NCBI GenBank assembly: GCA_039105265.1
Contig: JAPFFF010000066.1
Coordinates: forward strand, 558,001-622,000
Origin: Tritrichomonas musculus
Lineage: Eukaryota > Parabasalia > Tritrichomonadida > Tritrichomonadidae
DNA length: 64,000 bases
Direction of reading: 5' to 3'
Shown here: positions 9,399-18,200 of the stretch, piece by piece
Layout: every line of letters begins with the position of its first letter
Numbering within the stretch: position 1 is the first letter of the stretch
Notes under the pieces: generated by a model
What the model was told of the DNA's origin: nothing
The model's database searches: none
The model's input: only the letters and a program-made list of their open reading frames with translations
Position numbers and translations under genes: made by a program

Positions 9399-9530
9399 AT
9401 GCTTTGTGAGACACTTTTAGGTATGATATTAGTAGTAAACATCATTGAATTATTTGTTGTTATCTCTATTGTGAAGCCAAATGAAATACCTGAATTGAGC
9501 GAAGATATGAGACGGAAACTTTATTCGTAA
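9399..9530 (+). CDS. 43-residue membrane miniprotein conserved with A2
   Basis: The frame opens with ATG and encodes MLCETLLGMILVVNIIELF, then a hydrophobic stretch and a charged end, PELSEDMRRKLYS. The minus-strand gene at 61597-61737 encodes a 46-residue relative ending PPLTDEMRKRLYS after a similar hydrophobic helix. Conservation of the C-terminal D-E/D-M-R-[RK]-[RK]-L-Y-S between two diverged elements shows it is a real gene. One transmembrane helix (residues about 6-28) is expected. Its stop is 3 bp before the ATPase start, so the two are probably expressed together. A holin-like or virion membrane role is possible but not shown. Confidence 0.65.
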   Translation: MLCETLLGMILVVNIIELFVVISIVKPNEIPELSEDMRRKLYS

Positions 9531-9533
9531 TAA

Positions 9534-10475
9534 ATGCTTAAACCCACAAAGTTTGACTATAAATCAATATTTTTTTCAGATACATCTGATGACACATCTG
9601 ATGACCTGCAAAGCAGTTCAGAGCTAGCGCATGACTTATCGAATGACTTATCGAATGACTTATCGAATGACTTTCCAATGAAAAGCTCTACATTTAATAT
9701 CGATATTGAGATGAGTAAAGCGTACAAAAAAAATGAATCTAAAATATTGAGTGAATCTATTAGACCAATCGCTAATGGTATCTACGCAAATTATAATTCA
9801 TTGAATATCATTGTTGGAGCACAAGGTAAAGGTAAATCTCATATTGTATTACGTGATATTATTCAAATATCTAGACTAAAAGATGCATTTCATTTAATCG
9901 TTTATATTAGCAAAAATGGGGTCAATAATGATTCTACATTTGATGCACAACGTGAATTGATTAAACTTCCAGTGAAAGCCATTTCTGATTCTAATGCTGA
10001 GAATTACTTAAAAGAGCTCGATTTATGGAAAGAATTATATGAGAAATACATGAATAACAATATAAGTCTTAGCACTGAGAAAGTCAATAATATGTTATCA
10101 TTTTTGGGAATTTCACAACGAGACACTACTAAAAAGTCTCTTAATACTGTCATTTTATGTGAGGATTTCATTAAATCGAAGCTATTGAAGTCTTCTTATT
10201 TTACCAATTATATTACACAATTAAGGCATAAACATTCGATTGTATACATTAATGTTCAATTCTTTAAAGCAATTCCAACAGATTATAAGAATAATTGCAC
10301 ATCTTTTTTCATATTTAATGGATTCTCACGACAGAAAATGCATTATATTTATCAACAAGTTGTTATGCCAATTGAGTTTGAAGACTTATGGAAACGCTAT
10401 TATGTAATGAAAAATCATGATTTCGTATTAGTGAATACACGTGAAAATAGTATTGATTTTATTAGTTGTATGTAA
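9534..10475 (+). CDS. A32/FtsK-like DNA packaging ATPase, A1
   Basis: The 313-residue product has Walker A GAQGKGKS at residues 95-102 and a Walker B strand VILCEDF near residue 205, then the TxLRHKHSIVYINVQFFKAIP segment typical of A32-like ATPases (compare RRCRHINFSFLLLIQGWKGL in A2). This family pumps DNA into icosahedral capsids. The N terminus is low complexity, with DLSND repeated (a 12-bp DNA repeat, GACTTATCGAAT, three times). It resembles the A2 enzyme more than those of B and C. Confidence 0.82.
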   Translation: MLKPTKFDYKSIFFSDTSDDTSDDLQSSSELAHDLSNDLSNDLSNDFPMKSSTFNIDIEMSKAYKKNESKILSESIRPIANGIYANYNSLNIIVGAQGKGKSHIVLRDIIQISRLKDAFHLIVYISKNGVNNDSTFDAQRELIKLPVKAISDSNAENYLKELDLWKELYEKYMNNNISLSTEKVNNMLSFLGISQRDTTKKSLNTVILCEDFIKSKLLKSSYFTNYITQLRHKHSIVYINVQFFKAIPTDYKNNCTSFFIFNGFSRQKMHYIYQQVVMPIEFEDLWKRYYVMKNHDFVLVNTRENSIDFISCM

Positions 10476-10487
10476 AAAAATATCTCA

Positions 10488-10517
10488 CAAGCATAGCTTG
10501 AGTCTGCTTATGCAAGC
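10488..10517. terminator. paired small hairpins after the A1 ATPase gene
   Basis: CAAGC-ATA-GCTTG is followed by GCTT-ATGC-AAGC, 12 bp after the ATPase stop. It is a diverged copy of the pair at 9253-9282, again at the 3' end of a plus-strand gene. Confidence 0.35.
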
Positions 10518-10526
10518 CATTTTGAG

Positions 10527-10584
10527 GTAGTAGTATACGTTAGGCTGTGCGCCCTTAACGGTCGCCCAGACCTAACTGCGCCGA
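10527..10584 (+). repeat. left terminal inverted repeat of B
   Basis: It is the exact reverse complement of 59717-59774 (58 of 58 by reading). Similarity continues weakly inward for about 18 bp (GATATCACTAGG against GATTTCACCAAGG). Near the outer end is AGTAGTATACG, comparable to the AGTAG start of C. It is GC-rich compared with its surroundings. Confidence 0.9.
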
Positions 10585-10636
10585 CTGATATCACTAGGTA
10601 ACTTTGAACAAAAAAAAAACATAACCATTTTAAAGT

Positions 10637-12394
10637 TTATGCTATATCCAATAGGGTAGCATATGGTGTTCTTGTAAATATTTCACATTTTGGATTTTCA
10701 GAATTTGAAATTCCATTTTTGAAAAATGAACTGTTGAAAACTATTGATTGAGCAATAGAAATAACATTGAAAGTTGTTTTGTCTAACGGAAAACGTATAT
10801 TATTCAAATAAATTTCTGTTGGTTCACATTGATATTCCGATGAAGGCGAATTTGTAGAATTAAATGAAACATTGACTTTGATTTCTTTCTGAGTCACAAT
10901 ATTATTTTTAGTTTCAGGATAAGAAAGATACATTGTTGCTTCATAATTGTCAAGTGCTTTTTCTAAATTATATCGAATTATTCCTTCAGATTTGTTATCA
11001 AAGGTATAATTAACTTTTGCCAGTTTTATCAAATTATTCATATCTGGTATGTCATCTTTTAATGCATATATGGATAAATCTGGATCTGATTTGCCTTCGA
11101 GAGCAGCAAATCTGGCTTCAAAAGCGGCCATCGTAGCCTTTAATGTGGTATTTTCAGCCTCTAATGTCTCAATTCTGCCTTTGAGCACATCTAAAGCCTC
11201 ATTTGTTTCATCAACAGTAGGATAAGTATTCATTATTTTTGCTATGTTTTCATCGTTTGTATGTGAGTTTTCTTCTATTTGATCAATCTTTTTATTAAGC
11301 GCATCAATGTCACTCATATATGCTATATCATTTACAGTATATTTCATACTTCTTATCGCTGTGTTCTCTTTGATGCTGATTGCACTAATTCTATGTCTCT
11401 TTGGGTTATCAATAATTATAGTTTTGTCTTGGAGAGATGCAGTTGGAAAGTTCTCTGTGCCCTCATAGTTCGATATCTCTCCATTTGATATATGAATTAT
11501 TGGATAATTCTCTTCATAGTCTATATCATTATATTCGCTTACTTTCATGATCATAATCCTGACTTTGATAATTCCTTCACTTATTGTATCCTCAGCTTCT
11601 AAATGTATTTTGCCATCAATTAATTTGCCATTAATGTCAATTGTATCGTCTCTTTTCAAATCACTTTTTGAAATAAAATCATTATATTCAAATTCATTGG
11701 CTATTTCATCGATCTTTAAGGCCAATAATTTTAAAATAGGTTTCAATGTTTCTCTGAATTGATTACATAATTCATAAGCGGCTTCAACTGATAACGAATA
11801 TTCTTCTGGATTTTCATCTTCGTTATCAAAAGTTATATCGTCTAATTGTTTATATTCTGAATTACACCAATTAATAACAGGTGAAATATCGGTGGTTATG
11901 CTTCTAACAGCAATATTTCCGAACATAATTCGTAATCTGGTCCAATCAGGAGCACCCAAAACTCTGGACCTACTAAACATACCTCTGAAAAAGCTAGAAA
12001 AAGCTGCTTTTAAAATTCTGATACCATGTGGAAAAAGTTGCATGCCGATAGATGCTGCACTCCCCACTGTACCTGCAATACCAAAAGCTAGGGCTGTATA
12101 TGAAACAATTCTTAAATTCTTAACGTCATGTTCTAAATGTTGAGTTATGTCTTTGACTTGAACCATTTCTGAATCAAGTACGTTAACTCTATGATTCATT
12201 TCATTCAAATCGTACGATACGACATCCAAATTATTTGTCACTAAATTTAAATCACTTCTCATCGTCGTGATGTTATCGGCGGTTATGATTTTAGAACTTG
12301 TGATATTATAATCTGTATAAAGTGTGGTTGCTGCATTTGGATTTGGTGTTATTTCATAAAATTGTTGCTGAATAATATATTTGAAAGGATTCAT
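10637..12394 (-). pseudogene. piece of the fibre-like gene of B (most distal part)
   Basis: This piece encodes 585 residues matching the C-terminal region of the 1,953-residue fibre-like protein of C: shared NPNAATTLYTDYNITSS, then ADNITTMRSDLN, a Gly/Ala-rich hydrophobic stretch (ALAFGIAGTVGSAASIG, residues about 100-125), a long coiled coil (IDALNKKIDQIEEN through LEAENTTLKATMAAFEARFAALEG) and a terminal strand-rich domain (EYQCEPTEIYLNNIRFPL). The coiled coil followed by a beta-rich tip is the design of viral fibres. It belongs to the gene that C interrupts and is a fossil. Confidence 0.7.
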
Positions 12395-12403
12395 AATTCC
12401 ATC

Positions 12404-13912
12404 TCAATTGACCTCATCTACTGGATCCACCAAATCCTTTTTCAGATATAATTCAATATTTCTATGACTTGCATCAATTTTTGAATCTTCATAACGATAA
12501 GAGATTTTTTCAATTGTATCGAGAACACCGATAGTATCGCAATAAGCTGTATCGTTCCTTTCAACATGGTGAACTCCCTCAAGGCGAAATGACATTCGAT
12601 TTGCTATATCTGAATTTGGTGAATAGATATCCAAGAAAATTTCCTCAATCTTTTTCCCCTCAAAAGTTCGTTTCGAATAATTATATATTAATATTTCAAT
12701 TGCATAAAGATCATAGCCTTCAACTGAATGACTGAAATTTGTGTTTCCCCAATCAACACCTATTTCATTTCCATTTTTCAAAGTGCCATCATTAAATTTC
12801 ACTTTCAATTCAATTTTGCCATCTTTTCCCCATCCTTCTCCTCTAACAGGTCTTCTGATAAATGCTTGCATTAAATTCTTTTCATTAACATTTGTATACC
12901 ATATATTATCAGTAAAGAATTGTTTATTCCAGTCATCATTCTTCATCATAACACATGCACCAATAGCATCATAAGCATCTTTTTTGGCTCTTGTATTGCA
13001 TTTATTTATTATTTTTCCATTTGATTTGCCTTGGATATTTTTGCCATCCCATTTTGTTCCATCCCATATTAAGTCCCATTTATTGCCAAAACAATATTCT
13101 GAGAATTTAAATTGTAAATGCGGTGGTATTGTATAATCTGAGGGTACTTCAAAAATCATTTTATAATTATCGTTATCTTCTGAAATAATTGAAGACTTAT
13201 AGAAATAATGAACGTCACTTTTGTGTAATTTGAGAGCATTATCTGCTTCAATTATTTTGCACTTAAAAACTGGTTTATTCGATTCAATTAAATCCTGACT
13301 TGTTTGATTCATTATACTCAAATCACCGTTCATCCATAACGTATATGGCACAATATTGAGACGCTCATCAAAAGCTATGAAAAATTGAGAGCTATCTTCA
13401 GAACATTTATTTGTATATCCTTTCGATTCTTCATCATAAGCTATTATCGGACATTGAATATGATTATCATGAACGCTTATGAAAAATTCTTTGATATATC
13501 GTCCTTCTGTGTCATAAACAACATCTTTTCTGAGAATTATTTTGAATATATTTCCATTGAAAGCTTTCAATTTTTGTTCAATATCATCATCATTTATTTT
13601 AATTTTCAATATATTATAATTTACATTATTGATTGTTTTTGTATCCCCTTCAACGTTTTCATTTTTCACATTGAATTCTGGAACTCCAAATTTTATATTA
13701 AAAAGTGAATCTGTCTTATCTGATGACGTAGCTAATTTTTCAATATCAACACCGTTTATTAATCCATTTACATTCAAATTTGCTAATATATTGAAATTGC
13801 CTAAAACCGGTTTTTTCTCATCAATTGTTCGGCCATCTTCTTTCAAAATATTGATATCATAGCTTTCTAATAATTCATTTACTGAATTCACTCCTGAAAT
13901 ATTTGCTGGCAA
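12404..13912 (-). pseudogene. piece of the fibre-like gene of B (middle part)
   Basis: This piece encodes 502 residues aligning with the middle of the C fibre-like protein: FKIILRKDVVYDTEGRYIKEF, IIEADNALKLHKSDVHYFYK and YCFGNKWDLIWDGTKW, all nearly the same in C. The region is beta-rich with no catalytic motif seen. ALKLHKSDVHYFYK is one of the best conserved blocks between the two elements, suggesting a structural core of the spike. It is part of the locus interrupted by C. Confidence 0.7.
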
Positions 13913-13993
13913 ATTATTATTAATATTAATATCTGCTATTTCATCTGATAATAATTTAATATCATCAACGGGGTCTACATGATGGCGCCAAAC

Positions 13994-14395
13994 CTATTCA
14001 CCTCCATATTGAACAATTTGGCCTTTTCCTAAAAATCGGCCTGAATTCAATAATTCAACCATAACTGAAACACTCTCTGAATAGCTATTTCTCCAATTTC
14101 TGTCAAAACCTCTATTTCTATATGATAACATCACCCACTCTTCTAAATAATCATCCCATACATAGTTATCAGGAGGAACAAATTCATGATTGGTTCTCCA
14201 TCCAGCTTCAAAATTCTGTCCATGTTCTTGCCATTCTTGATCAAAAACATTCCAAACATAATTATCACCAAAATGTTGTCTTTGATCTCTTTGCCATTCT
14301 AATCTTTCACTTTGATCTTGATTTATATATGAGTTATAATTTGCATGAAATATCCATTGATCATATCTATCACTCCAACGAAAAACACCATCATT
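13994..14395 (-). pseudogene. piece of the fibre-like gene of B next to the C insertion
   Basis: The reading frame encodes repeats of a Trp-rich unit: NYVWNVFDQEW...NFEAGWRTNHEF, then NYVWDDYLEEWV. The same unit occurs at the end of the 888-codon frame on the other side of C (NYVFDILTDHWV, NFQSGWRTN). This shows that both sides come from one locus split by C. The unit (aromatic Y-V-W-D...W-V, about 35 residues) may be a small carbohydrate-binding or spike repeat; that is inference. Confidence 0.65.
14391..14395 (+). repeat. target site duplication of C, left copy (TCATT)
   Basis: TCATT directly precedes the AGTAG start of the left terminal repeat of C and recurs at 37959-37963 directly after the CTACT end of the right one. 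A 5-bp duplication fits Maverick integrases. Confidence 0.85.
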
Positions 14396-14477
14396 AGTAG
14401 ATTGCGCAGGCTGTGGGGATGGGGAAACCCCATCCACCCCAGCCTTCTGAGCTTCGCTCAGGCCATCTACTATTACT

Positions 14478-14690
14478 TCCACAAGCCTTGCCGCTCCCTA
14501 ACGTTCACGCCCAGCTTGTTCTTAACCTTTACCACAAGCCTTGCCGCTCCCTAACGTTCACGCCCAGCTTGTTCTTAACCTTTACCACAAGCCTTGCCGC
14601 TCCCTAACGTTCACGCCCAGCTTGTTCTTAACCTTTACCACAAGCCTTGCCGCTCCCTCACGCCCAGCTTGTTCTTAACCTTTACACTTA
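14478..14690 (+). repeat. 53-bp tandem repeats in left terminal repeat of C
   Basis: About four copies of a unit containing CACAAGCCTTGCCGCTCCC, then CTAACGTTCA (missing from one shorter copy of about 46 bp) and CGCCCAGCTTGTTCTTAACC. The block is clearly more GC-rich than the rest of the element. The right repeat has about six copies. Confidence 0.9.
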
Positions 14691-14719
14691 ATCCTGAAAT
14701 ACTTTTTCTTCACTACTAA

Positions 14720-15022
14720 ATGGCTCAGTTCGTTCCACTAAAAGGCTTTGAAGACCAATATGAAATACAAACAACCTACCCATATAACATAAGGAATAAA
14801 GATACACTAAATAATAACATAGGAATATATACCAAACGTGATGGAATAATAATAGGATTAAATGGTAAACGTTATAGAAAGCATAAACTGATAGCCAAAC
14901 AATTCCTTCCAGGCTATTCAGAACCCAAACCCATCTATCATAAGAACGGTGATAAGTTTGATAATCATTTAGACAACTTAACATATAAACGTTCGGATGT
15001 AAACTCTAATGAGCAACTCTAA
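14720..15022 (+). CDS. HNH/NUMOD4-type endonuclease in left terminal repeat of C
   Basis: The 100-residue product begins MAQFVPLKGFEDQYEIQ (NUMOD4-like: a conserved short strand motif followed by Y-x-I), continues with a basic KRYRKHKLIAKQFLPG helix and ends with the HNH-like segment IYHKNGDKFDNHLDNLTY. Phage and virus HNH proteins with the H-x-N-G-D-x-x-D-N-x-x-x-N-L ending are site-specific or nicking endonucleases. It is identical in translation to the copy in the right terminal repeat (37232-37534) and related to the 103-residue HNH of B. Being inside the terminal repeat gives it two copies per element and places it next to the ends the integrase acts on. Confidence 0.75.
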   Translation: MAQFVPLKGFEDQYEIQTTYPYNIRNKDTLNNNIGIYTKRDGIIIGLNGKRYRKHKLIAKQFLPGYSEPKPIYHKNGDKFDNHLDNLTYKRSDVNSNEQL

Positions 15023-15253
15023 TGAGTAGCCGTTCGAGCTTGACCATTCATACCAAAGAAAAAAAATTGTTTTGAAATGAAACTCTTAATAACTCACATA
15101 TTATTTTTACATAAATCCCCAACCCCTAACACCAACACCTTATGAATCTATTCAAAAATATTTTTGGCTAAACTTATACTCTAACCACATACTCTAAACA
15201 CATACACTAACCAACTAACCATATATTTTTATATAATAACAGCTTTTTGTATT

Positions 15254-18200
15254 TCACAGTAATGAATGTATTTCATTCTTAGTGTTATCTTCAGCTAAGA
15301 TACCATTTGATGTAAAGAATGTCGTATTAATCAATATGAAATTAGCTGTTGGATTGACCATTAAATTGCTACTACTTAATGGAAATTCAAGATTGTTTAA
15401 CCAGATCTTATTTGGTTCACATTGATATTCATACATAGGAGTAATATTAGCATTGAATGATATATTGATTTTAATTTCTTTTTCATTGACAACATTATCT
15501 TTGTTTTCATGATATTTCAAATAGAGGGTTGCCTCATATGCATCAAATGGTTTTTCGAATTGATAACGAATGCTAGTACTATTTGGTACGCTGAATGTAT
15601 AGTTAATTCGTGTTAATATATTCTCTAACGCAGCTAACCTAGCTTCCATTGCTGCTATAGTATCCTTCAATATTACATTTTCTTCTTTAACTTTATCAAG
15701 CTCACTTTTCAATGCATAATTATCTTTTACGAAATTCATATTTGGAATACAATATTCATCATAAACATCAGGTTTGTATGAATAACTTACTGATTCTAAA
15801 TTGACATCATAGTTATCATTATATCTGAATGTTCCTCCATAATAGAAATAATAAATAGACAAAGTATTTTCACCTTTCTTGTAATGATAATATTCTACAT
15901 CTTCACTATCATACAAATATTCTCCTGAAATATCTTCATTATTGCAAGAACCTTTTACTATCAATGATGATTTCATTAATATGTTGCATAAATCTCTATC
16001 CAAATTTGTTATATAAGTTCTTTTATCTTCATCATTTGTTGTTCCGTTTACGAATCTTGTAGCGATTGATAATTCTTGGGTTATTTTCTCAGTTGATATG
16101 ATATCTGTTTTCAATGCATATTTATTATCCGCTTCCTCTTTCGTATATAAATTATCCATATTGACCATACTATTTTTAATTTCATCTAGCGCAGCATTAA
16201 CTTCATCAACAGTTGGAAAATCATTTAACGCTGTAGTCATGATAGCATCATTATTATGTGAATTAACAGCCAATGCATCAATCTTTTCATTTAATGCATC
16301 TATATCGCAAGTATAAGCTAAATCATTAGTTGTAAATGTCATATTTCGCGTGCAAGAATTACCTTGTATAATTACCCCTGATATCTTGTTTGTATTCGTA
16401 TTTTGTATGGTAATTGTATTGACATTCCTCTCATAACTATTTAACCATTCAGCCCTAAATTCTTCACTTCTTGCAAGAGGTTTAATGACAACATCCCCTA
16501 ATGTTATATTTTCAACCACGCCTTTGTATTCTGTTATCTCACCATCATCAAACTTGAAGTAACAATTCTTTTGAGCATTATTTGCTATAAATATTCTAAA
16601 CACAACCACGCCATTGCTTATAGTATCTTCAGCAGTTAATGTAATTGTTGTGCCATCAGTTTCTGCAATAACATCAATAACATCTTCTCTTGTTAATTCA
16701 TTTTTTGATATATAATTATTTATTATGTTTGATAATTCTTTATTATTTGAATTTGCAAAATCATTTAAGACATCTATCTTCTTATGTAATGCATCTATAT
16801 CACACGTATAAGCCAAATCATTTAGCGTAAATACTTTGTGTCTCAAACATGTATTTTCTTTAATCTGTATTCCGCTAACTCTAAGTTTATTTGGGTTTGA
16901 TATAACAAATGTTTTGTCAGTCAAAGTGCAGCTAGGAAAGTTATTTAACCCTTGATATTCAATCGTTCCACCAGTAATATTTATAGTTACAAAATTCTCT
17001 TCGTAGTCAACATCATTATATTCACTAACTTTTTGCACCATTAGTCTTGCTTTGATTGTTCCATCAGTAATAACATCTTCAGCCTCTAAATGAACCTCTC
17101 CATCAACAAATTTACCAACAACATCTATAGTATCATCTCTAACTAATTCATTGCTTGATATGTATTCGTTATTTATTTCATTAATTGCATTACATAACAT
17201 TTTAAATGTTGGTTTCATTGCATGCACAACATTATTACATATATTGAACACACCCGCAACGCTAGGAACACTTGTATCTTCATTATCTTCATATGTCAAC
17301 TCTTTTATGTCTTCGTTACACCATTCAATTAATGGAGTTAAATCAGTTTTAATACTTCTACTTAATAAATGTAATGGTAATTCATTAGCATAACCAAACC
17401 ATCTTGAACCTGATTCAACAATACATCTAACCGAACCATTAATACCATTGAAACCGAAACTAATGCCCGTTTCTGTTAATGATAAGCCACCCATTAATGT
17501 ACCAGTTGCACCTATTGCTAATGCTACGCCCGCCATTATTTCTAGTTTATCTGTTTCAGACTTTAAGTATTGCGTTTTATTTTGCTGTTCAGTCATTTCA
17601 CTTCTTAATGTATCTATTTTTGATGTAATATCTTTAACATCATATGAAACGACATCGAAATTATTTGTTAAGACATTTAAGTCACTTCTCATTGTCGTAA
17701 TATTATCTGCAGTAATAATTCTAGAACTAGTAATATTATAGTCAGTATAAAGAGTTGTTGCAGCATTAGGATTTGGTCTTATATCATAAAATTGTTGGTC
17801 TATTATGTATTTAAATGCATTTGTTGTTGAATCCCAATTGATTTCTTCTAGTGGGTCAACTAAGTCTTTCCTTAGGTATAGCTCTATATCCTTTTTTGTT
17901 GTATCTATGTTCGAATCACTCCATTTATATGGCATTCTATCTATTGTATCATATTCTCCTATAATTGCTATACAAACACAATCCTTTGCTTTATTATATT
18001 GGTATACATCGACAGTACTATTAACTTCTTCACCAAAACGAAATGTTAATCTCATCGAGTCAGATGAATCAGGTAACGTTAGATAAATGACAGCTCTATT
18101 AAATGTTTTTATTAGATTAATGATTTCATTAGGATTCTTGTAATAATTTTGCCATTCAACACAAGAACAATATATAGGAAGAGTTGAGTAGTTGGGGTAT

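Larger units (their letters stand above)
1..10526. mobile_element. A1: partial Polinton/Maverick-like element
   Basis: This stretch holds an integrase, a double jelly-roll capsid protein, a packaging ATPase and small virion-like proteins, the core set of a Polinton/Maverick. Its left end lies outside the window and its right side stops at the terminal repeat of element B. No pPolB or protease is visible, so either they lie off the window or were lost. Gene families match those of A2 (59775-64000) better than those of B and C. The copy looks broken in about two or three places, so it is older than C. The exact ends are unknown. Confidence 0.7.
14396..15230 (+). repeat. left terminal inverted repeat of C
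   Basis: It starts AGTAGATTGCGCAGG and matches the reverse complement of 37008-37958. From the outside in it holds two short hairpins (GGATGGGG-AAA-CCCCATCC at 14417-14435; CTGAGC-TTC-GCTCAG at 14447-14461), a 53-bp tandem repeat block, an HNH gene, and a stretch with a 13-bp unit like CTAACCACATACT. The inner edge lies near 15230, just downstream of the fibre-like gene. The two repeats differ in length mainly through tandem copy number. Confidence 0.9.

Noticed and set aside
14478-14690. Tandem 53-bp repeats considered as a CRISPR array
   Set aside because: The units follow each other without unique spacers, lie in a eukaryotic-type element, and no cas gene is present.
14688-14984. A 98-codon open frame opposite the HNH gene in each terminal repeat of C (also 37270-37566)
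   Set aside because: It is the mirror of the HNH gene, has no recognisable family, and is rich in Tyr, Leu and Val as expected from reading an AT-rich gene backwards.
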